Shown here one piece after another: positions 7,921 to 16,699 of a stretch of 64,000 nucleotides of DNA (positions within the stretch are counted from its first letter, which is position 1; each line of letters begins with the position of its first letter). The stretch covers positions 6,721 through 70,720 of the forward strand of contig JBBCJI010000031.1 in NCBI GenBank assembly GCA_037190845.1, written 5' to 3'. The notes beneath the pieces were generated by a model. The model had not been told where the DNA came from. It saw only the letters and a list, made by a program, of their open reading frames with translations, and made no database searches. This DNA is from JBEBVQ01 sp037190845. GTDB lineage: Bacteria; Bacteroidota; Bacteroidia; Chitinophagales; Chitinophagaceae. Position numbers and translations under genes: made by a program.

Positions 7921-8946
7921 ATGGATTTAGATATACTCTTTAAAAAACTTCAATCTTGGACGAGCAATGTCCCTTTAATTATTTTGGGGAGCGGTTCATC
8001 TGTGCCTTTAGGACTTCCTTCAATGTCTGCGTTAGGAGCCTACATCAAAGCCAACACCTCATTTGCTGAACCTGAAGACCAGACCCAATTCGAGCAATTT
8101 AAACAGCGTTTTGACACAACTGGAGATTTAGAGACTACTTTGCTTGAGGTACAACTCAGGCCAGCTGTGTTAAAGCAAATCATATTTAAGACATGGGAAT
8201 TGGTTAATAAAGCTGATCATGATGCATATCAAGTTCTTTTGGATAACCCAGATAGCTGTCCGTTAGTTAAATTAATAGAATATCTATTAGGTACAGCAAG
8301 TAAGAAATTGTCGCTAATAACTACAAATTACGACCGAATAGCAGAATACGCAGCAAGTTTTGCAAGGGCTATTATTTGTACAGGGTATGCACCAAATTAT
8401 ATTGGACATTTTTCCAGCGTCATTCATACAAACAACCTGGCAACAATAAAAGGATATAAAGGACAGGTTAACATTTGGAAAGTTCATGGCTCATTAGATT
8501 GGTTTAAAACACCAATGGAGGAGGACATTCAGCTTCCACTTCGACAAACTATTCCCGATAATTATATGCCATTAATTGTTACTCCGGGATTGAGTAAGTA
8601 TTACGAGACCCACAATGAACCATACAGGACAATTTTTGCACAGGCAGATAGTGAAATAGAAAATGCCAACGGGTTTCTATGTATTGGATATGGCTTCAAT
8701 GATATTCATGTTCAGCCGAAACTGATTACAAAAATCAAACAAAACAAACCGATCATTGTTATTACCAAACAGCTTACTTCCAGAACGAAGGATACAATTA
8801 TAGGTAAGAGTAATCATTATGTCCTAATGGAGGAAGAATTAAGCAGTAATGGTACTAGAATATATTCTTCTGATCATCCGGAGTATACAATACCTGACGT
8901 TTCCTATTGGAAGCTTGATGAGTATATTAAATTAGTCACCACTTAA
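7921..8946 (+). CDS. SIR2-like NADase (defence effector)
   Basis: A 341-residue protein. The ATG at 7921 is chosen over a TTG at 7894. The SIR2 Rossmann motifs are in order: LGSGSSVPLGLPS (glycine-rich loop, from G23), TTNYD (T135-N136-Y-D138), WKVHGSLDW with the catalytic-type H189, and GYGFNDIHVQPKL near 255-270. SIR2 domains in anti-phage proteins degrade NAD+ after infection is sensed, stopping phage growth by abortive infection. It starts 30 bases after the GHKL-nuclease gene and ends 9 bases before HerA, so the three are very probably cotranscribed. SIR2-HerA pairs form large complexes in known systems (Nezha-type), so this protein is the likely NADase ring partner of the HerA below. 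Confidence 0.9.
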   Translation: MDLDILFKKLQSWTSNVPLIILGSGSSVPLGLPSMSALGAYIKANTSFAEPEDQTQFEQFKQRFDTTGDLETTLLEVQLRPAVLKQIIFKTWELVNKADHDAYQVLLDNPDSCPLVKLIEYLLGTASKKLSLITTNYDRIAEYAASFARAIICTGYAPNYIGHFSSVIHTNNLATIKGYKGQVNIWKVHGSLDWFKTPMEEDIQLPLRQTIPDNYMPLIVTPGLSKYYETHNEPYRTIFAQADSEIENANGFLCIGYGFNDIHVQPKLITKIKQNKPIIVITKQLTSRTKDTIIGKSNHYVLMEEELSSNGTRIYSSDHPEYTIPDVSYWKLDEYIKLVTT

Positions 8947-8955
8947 CCCCTCAAA

Positions 8956-10704
8956 ATGGCATTATTTAAATTTGATGATGAAGCATCTATTGGAACCGTT
9001 TTTAGTGTTGATACGGCAACGATAATCGTCAAGATTCAAGAACTTGATAAGTTAAGAAAACTTCAGGTGAATCACCTGATTGCAGTAAGAAGTGCAAAAG
9101 CCGGACAACACCTGATAGGCATCATAAATAGAATTACACGAAAGGTTTCGGATGATGAAACTATGCCTAAAGATGATTTAGGCTACAGTGGTTTTTTGAC
9201 TGAGAACATCATTAAAGTTAATCTTATAGGCACCTTATTGGATTTACATGGGAGTAAGACAAATGTATTCAAGAGGACGTTGGATACAGTACCGGAAATT
9301 GAAGCCGCATGTTTTCAAATTGATGGTGAAAACATAACAAAATTTATGCACACCATATCTACGCAGGAGAACTATGAAATACCCCTATCAATTGGCCGAT
9401 ACTCTATTGATGAAAATGCAGAAGCTTTCTTAGATGGTGATAAGCTTTTTCAAAGACACGCGGTTATTGTAGGAAGTACAGGGTCTGGTAAATCTTGGTG
9501 TGTTGCCAAGCTTATTGAGCAGATTGCAAAATTACCTATGGCTAATTGTATTCTATTTGATATTCACGGAGAGTATAGCAATAAAGATTTTACGGCCGAT
9601 GGAATTCAACATTTAAGAATTGCCAATCCTTCAGATTTAGGAAAAAGTGGGCATCTGGATAACAATGTTCTGATGCTTCCATATTGGCTACTCACATACG
9701 AAGAGATGTTGGCTCTACTGCTTGACAGAAGTGATAGCAATGCACCTAATCAGGCAATGATTTTCTCAAAAGTGGTTTTAGAAGAAAAGGAGAAATATCT
9801 GAATGCTATTAGGGATACAACGTTTTTAGGTAATATAACAATCGACAGTCCTATTCCCTATAATATGCAGAATGTTTTGGATGAAATCAAGAGGCTGGAT
9901 GAAGAAATGGTACCCGGAGTAAAAACAGAAAAACAAGGTCCTTTTCATGGAAAAATGACACGATTTTTTCAGAGATTAGGAGCCAAAAGCCAAGACAAAC
10001 GTTTAGGTTTCCTCTTTCAAATTTCAGATGATGAGATGCAGATTGAATGGCTCAATAAACTGTGTAGTTGCCTTATGCATGGTACAACATGTAATGGGAA
10101 AAATGCAGGAGTAAAAATCATTGACTTTTCAGAGGTTCCTTCTGATGTATTACCATTAGTCATCGGACTTGTTGCACGTATTATATTTACGGTACAGCAG
10201 TGGACAGAAGTAAGCAAGAGACATCCAATTTGTTTGCTTTGCGACGAAGCTCATCTTTACATTCCAGAAAGGGTTAATCAAGATGCGGTTACCGACCTTG
10301 GGTTAAAGAGTTTTGAACGCATAGCTAAAGAAGGTAGAAAATATGGAGTAAGTTTAACTGTTATCAGTCAGCGTCCTGCTGAAGTAAATAGAACTGTACT
10401 TAGCCAATGTAATAATTTTATTACGTTAAGGTTGTCCAATGCGGAAGATCAGGCTGTTATAAAAAAATTGCTGCCTGATAATCTAGCAGGGTTAACAGAT
10501 GTTCTGCCAATTCTTGATATTGGAGAAGCTTTAATTGTCGGTGATGCATCGTTGTTGCCTTCCAGAGTTTTGATAAATGAACCTGGGCTTAAACCGCAAA
10601 GTGCTACTATTAAATTCTGGAAAGAGTGGAGTAATAAAGATGCAGAACAGGATATAGAAAGTGCAGTTATTGGTCTTAGAAAGCAAGCAAGGGAATATGT
10701 TTAA
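8956..10704 (+). CDS. HerA-like hexameric ATPase/translocase (defence)
   Basis: A protein of 582 residues. The N-terminus forms a beta-rich HAS-barrel-like region (SIGTVFSVDTATIIVKIQEL). It is followed by Walker A GSTGSGKS (173-180, K179), DIHGEY (the HerA DxHGEY motif), Walker B CLLCDEAH (D430-E431) and the SQRPAEVNRTVLSQCNNF motif. This is a complete HerA/FtsK-class motor. HerA normally works with NurA in end processing, but in defence loci it assembles as a hexamer with SIR2 or nuclease effectors. No NurA is nearby; instead the effectors are SIR2 and the GHKL-nuclease. The gene is AT-rich like its neighbours. Confidence 0.9.
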   Translation: MALFKFDDEASIGTVFSVDTATIIVKIQELDKLRKLQVNHLIAVRSAKAGQHLIGIINRITRKVSDDETMPKDDLGYSGFLTENIIKVNLIGTLLDLHGSKTNVFKRTLDTVPEIEAACFQIDGENITKFMHTISTQENYEIPLSIGRYSIDENAEAFLDGDKLFQRHAVIVGSTGSGKSWCVAKLIEQIAKLPMANCILFDIHGEYSNKDFTADGIQHLRIANPSDLGKSGHLDNNVLMLPYWLLTYEEMLALLLDRSDSNAPNQAMIFSKVVLEEKEKYLNAIRDTTFLGNITIDSPIPYNMQNVLDEIKRLDEEMVPGVKTEKQGPFHGKMTRFFQRLGAKSQDKRLGFLFQISDDEMQIEWLNKLCSCLMHGTTCNGKNAGVKIIDFSEVPSDVLPLVIGLVARIIFTVQQWTEVSKRHPICLLCDEAHLYIPERVNQDAVTDLGLKSFERIAKEGRKYGVSLTVISQRPAEVNRTVLSQCNNFITLRLSNAEDQAVIKKLLPDNLAGLTDVLPILDIGEALIVGDASLLPSRVLINEPGLKPQSATIKFWKEWSNKDAEQDIESAVIGLRKQAREYV

Positions 10705-10724
10705 ATATCAAACAAAAATAGAAA

Positions 10725-10982
10725 ATGACACTGATTCCTATCACTCTGGAAATTCAGAAGCTACTGGCTGCATATTTTAATGTCCCTGAGCGCCCAATGT
10801 CCGATTATTACTCGGATCTCTATGCTGCTTATCATCAAGAATGCAAAAGTCCATCTGACGGTTCTATTGTGACATTTCTAAAAAGTAAATATTATCCATT
10901 TCTTGACATGAAATTGATTTTTAAAATTTGTCGAAATACCCAGTATAATCTTTTAACAATAAAAAAGTTTGAAATATTATGA
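10725..10982 (+). CDS. small protein of unknown function downstream of herA
   Basis: An 85-residue protein starting 20 bases after HerA. It reads MTLIPITLEIQKLLAAYF, then a tyrosine-rich SDYYSDLYAAYHQEC, and a basic C-terminus (KICRNTQYNLLTIKKFEIL). There is no signal peptide, membrane span or motif that I recognise. Its stop codon overlaps the next start (ATGA at 10979-10982), so it is translationally linked to the DUF1877-family gene. It may be an accessory component of the cluster or cargo of a following unit. Confidence 0.65.
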   Translation: MTLIPITLEIQKLLAAYFNVPERPMSDYYSDLYAAYHQECKSPSDGSIVTFLKSKYYPFLDMKLIFKICRNTQYNLLTIKKFEIL

Positions 10983-11470
10983 GTATGATAGCAAATTTGC
11001 TTCGGGTTACTAAATCTGAACTTGAAGAATATTTAAAAGATAGTGCATTATTGGAGGACAAAATCTATGGTGAGGAGCAGGATAATGAAAACTTGGTAGA
11101 TATTGATAAATCATGGGAAGGCATACTATTCCTGCTTACAGGACAAAATTTAGCCACTGCAGAGCACAATCTTGCAAGAGTTCTATTTAGCGGACAACTT
11201 ATTGACGAAGAACAGGATTTGGGTTATGGCTCCGCTCATTACTTAACACCAGAACAAGTTGCTGAATTAAATAGCGAGCTTTCGGTCATTACAACTGCTG
11301 ACTTGAAACAGAAATTCAGCCCTGAAAAAATGAACGAATTGGAAGTTTATCCCAAAATTTGGGAAGAAGGAAATGCATTTGATTATCTCGCTGAGGGATT
11401 CCAGACCGTGCAAAAGGTTTTTTCAGATGCAACAAAAAATGGAGAAGCTATTATTACATTTTTAAACTAA
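10979..11470 (+). CDS. DUF1877 (YfbM-like) family protein
   Basis: A 163-residue protein. The reading MSMIANLLRVTKSELEEYL, then DIDKSWEGILFLLTG, LARVLFSGQLIDEEQDLGYG, YLTPEQVAELNSEL and IWEEGNAFDYLAEGFQTVQK matches the DUF1877/YfbM family throughout (conserved DK.W.gi.fLLtG, sg..i....GYGPa.yltp.qV). The family's molecular function is not established; it is common near toxin-immunity and defence loci. The start overlaps the preceding stop by 4 bases. It is the last plus-strand gene of the defence cluster. Confidence 0.85.
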   Translation: MSMIANLLRVTKSELEEYLKDSALLEDKIYGEEQDNENLVDIDKSWEGILFLLTGQNLATAEHNLARVLFSGQLIDEEQDLGYGSAHYLTPEQVAELNSELSVITTADLKQKFSPEKMNELEVYPKIWEEGNAFDYLAEGFQTVQKVFSDATKNGEAIITFLN

Positions 11471-11758
11471 AAACCTACAGCCAAGGCGAATTTCAAGTCA
11501 GTGGGGCAGAGATGAAAATTTTCAAGAAGTATCCTGACGTTTCTGTTCGGAACTCAGTTTCTTTAGAAGTAGTGCTTTACCTGATTTTATCAATTAGTTC
11601 TAACTTTACATTATGAGCAGGTTGGCAGCGGAGAAATCTATAAATACCAGATCGTTAGCGAAGCTGGTGTCTAATACTTCGTTTAAAGATCTGCTGTCCA
11701 GTAGAGCCTTTAAAAGTTGTCTCCACGGCAGTTACATTGCTGAAAAGGCATCCGTTTT
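11471..11758. other. intergenic stretch with one doubtful 57-residue frame
   Basis: No gene is well supported here. An ATG at 11613 opens a 57-residue frame (MSRLAAEKSINTRSLAKL...), ending at 11786 inside the 3' end of the opposite-strand acetyltransferase gene. It has no recognisable motif, and the overlap with a real gene makes it doubtful. A 29-residue frame at about 11511 is equally weak. No strong terminator hairpin was seen. Confidence 0.3.
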
Positions 11759-12298
11759 CTATTCGATTTCAAATTCCTTTGGATAGCAGACGATACCACT
11801 CATATTTTTATGTAACCCATTTTCCGTCAGTTTTATCGCCATGCAGTTGGCCTCGGGAGCATCAAATGGTAGTTTAATTCCAAATTCTTTGGCAGGCCTA
11901 TAGCCAAATCGTGGATAGTAGCTTTCGTGACCCAATAATATGATGGATCCAAATCCTAATGCTATGGCTTTTTTATGCGCGGTTTCTATCAGAATGCTAC
12001 CGACACCTTTTCCTTGAAATTCATTTATGACAGCAACTGGTGCTAATGCAAGAGAAGGGTAGCTGTTACCATCATGGCTCAAAATATTAATCTTTGTAAG
12101 CAATATGTAGCCGATAATTTTATCGTCAATCTCGGCAACAAGTGACAACTCCGGAACGAAAGCATCAGATTTTCTTAACCGCTCAACTAAATAGTGTTCT
12201 CTGTGGTCACTATATTCCTGGTTTTCAAAAGCATTTTTTATTACCTCAAAAACTGCGCTAAAGTCGTTCTCCCTTTCTGTTCTTATAGTCACGTCCAT
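11759..12298 (-). CDS. GNAT family N-acetyltransferase (YhbS-like)
   Basis: A 179-residue single-domain protein of the usual size. It starts MDVTIRTERENDFSAVFEVI (beta1-alpha1), continues with LSLVAEIDDKIIGYILLTKI, the acetyl-CoA loop FQGKGVGSILIETAHKKA (Q/R-x-x-G-x-G), and ends with ILLGHESYYPRFGYRPA, the YhbS-type tail in which a modest-sized substrate is acetylated. The substrate cannot be read from the sequence. Minus strand, convergent with the defence operon; the 146-base gap upstream to the DinB-like gene holds no further gene. Confidence 0.88.
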   Translation of the reverse strand: MDVTIRTERENDFSAVFEVIKNAFENQEYSDHREHYLVERLRKSDAFVPELSLVAEIDDKIIGYILLTKINILSHDGNSYPSLALAPVAVINEFQGKGVGSILIETAHKKAIALGFGSIILLGHESYYPRFGYRPAKEFGIKLPFDAPEANCMAIKLTENGLHKNMSGIVCYPKEFEIE

Positions 12299-12444
12299 AA
12301 TCCGTAAAATCCTGTTTGAATTTTCTTGGTTAAAAGTTTATGCCAGCTAATTGCACGGTGTCTTGCAAGCTGGTCCAAGGACGGGTAAAGCATAGAACTT
12401 CCATAGGACTACCATAAGGCTATCATAAGACTGCCTGTATTTTA

Positions 12445-12939
12445 TTAATCCTCTTTAGTTTGCTTTTTCAAGTTTAAAAACTTTATCACTATCCCGATTT
12501 GGCCCAAATGATACAGGTCGTGATGAATCAGTCCTTCTATAAGATATTTGAATTTGTAACCAGCAGCACATTCCTTTTCTAAATAATCATCGCTTTTGTT
12601 TTCAATAAGTTCAATGATTTCTTTTTGGCTATTGTAAAAATCGGCTTTGAGCTTTTTCCATCCGGTTTCTTTCAGGACCTCGTTGGGTAGCCAGTTTTCA
12701 GGGCTTTCTATGGTCAAATTTGCGCTTTTTCCGTTCAATTTCAGGATGGTTTCCTTTCGCCAAACCAATATGTGCGAAATTAATTCCGCGACGCTGTGCA
12801 GGTCGGATAGCGGTCTCTCAAAAGCCAGCTCGTCCGAAAGGTTGTCTATTTTCTTTTTGAAGTTTTCATCAAGCCATAACTCCTGTTCCTGGATATCCTG
12901 AAACTGACTTACAATGTTTTGGATAAGTTTGTTTTCCAT
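12445..12939 (-). CDS. DinB-like four-helix protein
   Basis: A 164-residue protein from the ATG at 12939 (MENKLIQNIVSQFQ); a longer frame from 13011 has an unlikely leader. Helices carry histidines in DinB/YfiT positions: LHSVAELISHILVWRKETI in helix 2 and GLIHHDLYHLGQIGIVIKF in helix 4, the metal site of this superfamily of damage-inducible and thiol-transferase-like proteins. No substrate can be assigned. Its AT-rich composition matches the island. It may be a passenger gene rather than part of a defence system. Confidence 0.8.
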   Translation of the reverse strand: MENKLIQNIVSQFQDIQEQELWLDENFKKKIDNLSDELAFERPLSDLHSVAELISHILVWRKETILKLNGKSANLTIESPENWLPNEVLKETGWKKLKADFYNSQKEIIELIENKSDDYLEKECAAGYKFKYLIEGLIHHDLYHLGQIGIVIKFLNLKKQTKED

Positions 12940-13113
12940 TTTCCGCTTGTTGATCCAGCTAAGGTAATGTCTTTTGATGGGTGAGTGATGGAATGCTATA
13001 TGACAAATCACTCATTTGTTATCATTTGTAATAAATATCTTGAGCCTAATACTTCCCTCCAAGTGGACATTTTCTTTATCCATAAACAAATTCAGGTTTT
13101 TTGTAGCGGTCTT

Positions 13114-13950
13114 CTATTTTTTAGCTTGTTTAGTTTCGTTGTATTTTTGTTGGCTTTCTTCTATTTGCTCCAGTAACGCTGTCCGCACCAATTCAAGAGC
13201 GATAGCCTGTTCGTACTTTTCTGTTGGCCGGATAAGAGCAGCTATATCGCCTGTAAATTCATCATCCTGTATTTTGGCCTCCATGTTTTGCAGATATACT
13301 TTTTGGGTAGGCGGTTCATCTACTACAAAATCCACGTAAGTATGGTAACATTGCAGCAAGCTTTTTTTGTTAATGTCAGGTACCTGCACCAGTGCCTTGT
13401 AGATATCGTATAAATCACGGCCTTTTCTGCGTTGGTATAGTGCCCTCAATTTTGTGCCCAGCAGTTCTTCCAATTGGTAAGTGGTGATGTTGCAAGCACC
13501 GGTGAACCACGAGGAGTTTACCTGAAATGGGAATAATGTATAGCCTAATACCGAAAAATGCTCCCTGCAATTGGTTTCCACCTTCAGGCGGAGGTTTTGC
13601 ACGGGAGGGAATTCTGACTCGAATCGGTAGTGCAGAGTAAAATTGTTTTCTTTCTGCTTGCGGGTCGGGTCACCCAAAAAAGCCAGTCTTTCTCTTAAGC
13701 GATCCACGACAGGGCCGAATGGTTCTGCTGAGATTTGCACTAAATCAATATCCTCAGAATAGCGGGGTTGTGGACTTAAATACAATTTGTGCAATGCCGT
13801 GCCACCTCTGAATGCAAGGCTTTTAGCAAGAAACTCATCAGAGAAAATTTCAACCAAAGCACGGCAAATAACCAGGTCTTGTTCTACCTGTTCGTTGGTT
13901 TGCCAGGGCACCTGATTGCTCCATTCTGTTATATATGCCTGTGGTATCAT
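13114..13950 (-). CDS. AbiEii/AbiGii-type nucleotidyltransferase toxin
   Basis: A 278-residue protein. FRGGTALHKLYL (G49-G50-T) followed by PRYSEDIDLV (S65, D67, D69) is the GG..(S)xDxD catalytic pocket of the DUF1814/AbiEii nucleotidyltransferases. A second conserved block, LEELLGTKLRALYQRRKGRDLYDI, carries the expected K..R..RD. Relatives act as bacteriostatic toxins that add nucleotides to tRNA or bind GTP, blocking growth on phage infection. Its ATG overlaps the stop of the AbiEi partner by 4 bases (13947-13950), so the pair is cotranscribed and translationally coupled with the antitoxin first. Confidence 0.9.
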   Translation of the reverse strand: MIPQAYITEWSNQVPWQTNEQVEQDLVICRALVEIFSDEFLAKSLAFRGGTALHKLYLSPQPRYSEDIDLVQISAEPFGPVVDRLRERLAFLGDPTRKQKENNFTLHYRFESEFPPVQNLRLKVETNCREHFSVLGYTLFPFQVNSSWFTGACNITTYQLEELLGTKLRALYQRRKGRDLYDIYKALVQVPDINKKSLLQCYHTYVDFVVDEPPTQKVYLQNMEAKIQDDEFTGDIAALIRPTEKYEQAIALELVRTALLEQIEESQQKYNETKQAKK

Positions 13951-14840
13951 TCGTCAAGTTCTATTGTAGTATTTATGATTACCTTCCATCTATCATCAGC
14001 CGAAAAACCCTTTTCCGGGGCTGATGCTTTCAGCGGTATCCGAAACAAAGGGGAATTGTTTTTTTTCAAAGCCTGGTATAAGGCATTGGCGAGTGTCTGT
14101 TTATCAAATATCTTATCCAGCAGATAACCCAAACGTTGCAATGCAGTTACAGGAACGTGCTGCAGCAGGTTTGTATCAAAAGCATCCGGTTGAATACTTT
14201 CGGTTAATTCAGCCAAGACAGTAGCTACCCTGTTCATTCCACCTATCCGTTTTGCGTACTGTATCAGGTCGGTGGCTGTCAGGGCTGGATTTGAAATTTT
14301 CAAATAGCCGGTTTCTGTTTTTATTGTGGCTAACAGTGGCGAGGGTATTTCTTTTTTGCTGATGTAGTTTATTTTTACCCCTTTCTTCTGCATCGGCCGC
14401 AGTACCGGAAAGCCTGTGACCACAAAAAACTCCTGTGGTTGCTGGTGTGATGCCCCATGATAGGCGGCGGCATTTAATAATGCCAGATAATACGGCCGAT
14501 CCAATTCCTTCATAAAGGCATCTAAAAATAAAGAAGGGGGGAGCATGCCTTTTGACCTGTATTGTGGTGGTATGATCAGGTAATAACCTTTGTGGATCGA
14601 AATGATCAACTCTTTATCGACCAGCCGTTTTAATGCGAATTTATTGGCGATATCGGTTTGCTCTGGAAAAGCGCTACGGAACCGGTGCAGGGCAAAAGCA
14701 TATTTGCCCTGAGCCAACAGGTAGGTTACCCAATCTTCTGCATTTTTATGTTGCCTTAAATCTTTCAATAGAGTATTTTTTTGCGAAAAGTAGTGAAAAT
14801 CGATGCTTTTCGCAAATATTTCCTCTTTTTTGTGTTTCAA
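13947..14840 (-). CDS. AbiEi-type antitoxin/transcriptional repressor
   Basis: A 297-residue protein. The N-terminal half is a winged helix (LKRLVDKELIISIHKGYYLIIP: recognition helix, then the wing), followed by the AbiEi domain with ALLNAAAYHGASHQQPQEFFVVTG and ISNPALTATDLIQYAKRIGG. This layout fits the larger AbiEi_4 subgroup. The partner represses the abiE promoter and offsets the toxin in a type IV (non-contact) manner in studied systems. Start taken at 14840 (MKHKKEEIFAK). The short gap to the rhomboid gene (67 bases) holds no other gene. This pair marks the right edge of the AT-rich defence island. Confidence 0.88.
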   Translation of the reverse strand: MKHKKEEIFAKSIDFHYFSQKNTLLKDLRQHKNAEDWVTYLLAQGKYAFALHRFRSAFPEQTDIANKFALKRLVDKELIISIHKGYYLIIPPQYRSKGMLPPSLFLDAFMKELDRPYYLALLNAAAYHGASHQQPQEFFVVTGFPVLRPMQKKGVKINYISKKEIPSPLLATIKTETGYLKISNPALTATDLIQYAKRIGGMNRVATVLAELTESIQPDAFDTNLLQHVPVTALQRLGYLLDKIFDKQTLANALYQALKKNNSPLFRIPLKASAPEKGFSADDRWKVIINTTIELDE

Positions 14841-14907
14841 AGATTTTATATTCCTTTCTGTATCATTGACAGCACTAAGCCTTTGATAATAAGATTCTCT
14901 CCAGTTT

Positions 14908-16092
14908 TTAGGCAGCAGATATCACCCATGCCGCCAGCAGCACAACAATAATCCCCAATACTGCCAGCGTTTGGAATTTCAGATCGCGGGAATCGGGATT
15001 TTTCAGGCTGGGGTAGAGCGCATAGCCGATGACCAGTCCTCCTAATAGTCCGCCTAAATGGCCGGCATTGTCCACACCGTCTTTCATGCCCGCTGCGAGT
15101 TGATAAAGCACATACAGCACCATACTGGGGAAAGCTACGTTGCGCATTTTTGCCTCGGTAAGACTGGTACTCAACACTGCCAGAAATACGCCGAACATTC
15201 CGAAAATAGCGCCGGAAGCGCCTGCGCTTATGATATGCGGATGTACAGACATGCTCAACAGTCCGCCGGTGATCCCCGATAACAGATAGGCGGTCAGGAA
15301 GCGCGCCCTGCCCAGCAACGGCTCCAGTGCGAAACCGATAAAACCCAGTGTCAGCATATTGGCCAGCAGATGCACGATGCCGATATGGACAAACACCGCA
15401 CTGATCAGCCGCCACCATTCGCCCTGCCGGATGGCCGGACCAAAATTGCCGCCCCATTCATGGATCACCCTGCTGCCGGGATCCAGCAGGTCGGCGCCCG
15501 CGATGCCCATCAGCACAAACACCAGGATGTTCGTGATCAGCAGAAGCGGCGTTATGAAATAACCTTCCACGGGCAGGAATATCTTCAGTGGGTTGTCACG
15601 CCTGCCTATCTGAGCGAACCGCCGGGGTGAGAGAATGTCGTGGTAGGGATGCGCAAAATGTAATGGGCGCGTCTGCAATACTTCAATCGCATATTCTTCC
15701 GTTACATGCTGGCGGACGTCATGGAAGGCAGCGAGGAAATCCGTCACATTGTCCCTGTTCTTTTTCCGGCCGGAGAGGCTTATTGTGGTATTGTCGCTTC
15801 TCACCATCAGATTGCCGCCTTCCCAGCGTACGATCACTTCCTGCACCTTGCCGTTCGTTGCCTTGTCTATATGGGCGATGATTCCGTACCAGCCCAGGTG
15901 AATAAGCTTCCAGCGCAGCTGGCCGATCGTTTCCAGCACGGCAATCATGGTCGCAACCAGCGGTGTTTCCTGCAGCGGCAGGGATGTTTTGTAGTGTGTG
16001 CCTGTTTTAATACGCATATAGTAATCAATGGCTCCGGCGGCTATATTATGTCCCGCTATGCATTCCAACAGCAATGCTGGCAGGGTTGCCAT
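14908..16092 (-). CDS. rhomboid family intramembrane serine protease
   Basis: A protein of 394 residues. The first ~190 residues are soluble-looking and unusual in length for a bacterial rhomboid (MATLPALLLECIAGHNIAAG, a second mixed segment with RPLHFAHPYHD). Then come six or more membrane spans: the ARFLTAYLLSGITGG helix, the GASGAIFGMFGVFLAV motif with the catalytic serine (GASG), and DNAGHLGGLLGGLVIGYAL with the catalytic histidine. The HLLANM motif in span 2 is also present. Substrates are unknown. The composition returns to the GC-richer host average, so it probably belongs to the resident genome. Confidence 0.9.
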   Translation of the reverse strand: MATLPALLLECIAGHNIAAGAIDYYMRIKTGTHYKTSLPLQETPLVATMIAVLETIGQLRWKLIHLGWYGIIAHIDKATNGKVQEVIVRWEGGNLMVRSDNTTISLSGRKKNRDNVTDFLAAFHDVRQHVTEEYAIEVLQTRPLHFAHPYHDILSPRRFAQIGRRDNPLKIFLPVEGYFITPLLLITNILVFVLMGIAGADLLDPGSRVIHEWGGNFGPAIRQGEWWRLISAVFVHIGIVHLLANMLTLGFIGFALEPLLGRARFLTAYLLSGITGGLLSMSVHPHIISAGASGAIFGMFGVFLAVLSTSLTEAKMRNVAFPSMVLYVLYQLAAGMKDGVDNAGHLGGLLGGLVIGYALYPSLKNPDSRDLKFQTLAVLGIIVVLLAAWVISAA

Positions 16093-16213
16093 TTCTGTAC
16101 GAATTTAGGCAGTATAGTCAGGATATAATTGTTAATCTCATGGCAGGCACGGTTTTATATGCTTATTCCAACACTGCGATCCGGGGGTTATTCATTTTGA
16201 ATTTAGATAAACT

Positions 16214-16683
16214 ATGAAATTTATTTTTTCTTCGGCGCTCATTGCCAGGGTATTTGTATCGTGTAACGGAGCCGCCTCTTCATCGGACTGGAACACGCAT
16301 GCCGACACCTCCGCCTCCGCTCCTGTAGAAACCAATAAGGCCAATACAGATTACAAACCGGCTTTTGAGGGCAGACAAGAGCAGCGGAGTGAAGACTGCC
16401 ACACCCTATGAAGTCACGATCGCTACCAGATCGCTGAAAGCGCTCTGGGGTATCGTATCGCTCCCCAACGGCAGGCTGCTCATCACCGAAAACAAGGGGT
16501 AATATGCGTATCGTAAACCCGGTAAACGTCGAGGTAAGCGACCCCATTACGGGTATTCCTGAAGTGGATGACAGGGGGCAGGGTGGTTTGCTGGGCCTGA
16601 CCTTGGCCCCGGATTTTCCGTCCGGCAGGATGGTGTATTCGGTGTTTTCACGAGGAATTATTATGGTGACGCCAAGGTATTGT
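16214..16683 (+). pseudogene. remnant of a PQQ-dependent sugar dehydrogenase-like lipoprotein gene
   Basis: Reading across three frames gives a coherent but broken protein. A leader with a lipobox-like region (SSALIARVFVSCNGA) precedes NTDYKPAFEG. After a frameshift near 16370 comes GVKTATPYEVTIATRSLKAL, then WGIVSLPNGRLLITENKG. A stop and shift near 16500 lead to MRIVNPVNVEVSDPITGIPE and GQGGLLGLTLAPDFPSGRMV. This order matches the N-terminal quarter of glucose/sorbosone-dehydrogenase-type beta-propellers. The rest is missing: homology ends where the opposite-strand T9SS gene begins at 16700. At least two frame disruptions plus truncation make it a dead gene. Confidence 0.75.
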
Positions 16684-16699
16684 TTTAGACGCACGTGCC

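Noticed and set aside
14846..15457. A 203-codon frame overlapping the rhomboid gene
   Set aside because: It is an alternative frame of the same region; the rhomboid frame has the catalytic Ser and His motifs.
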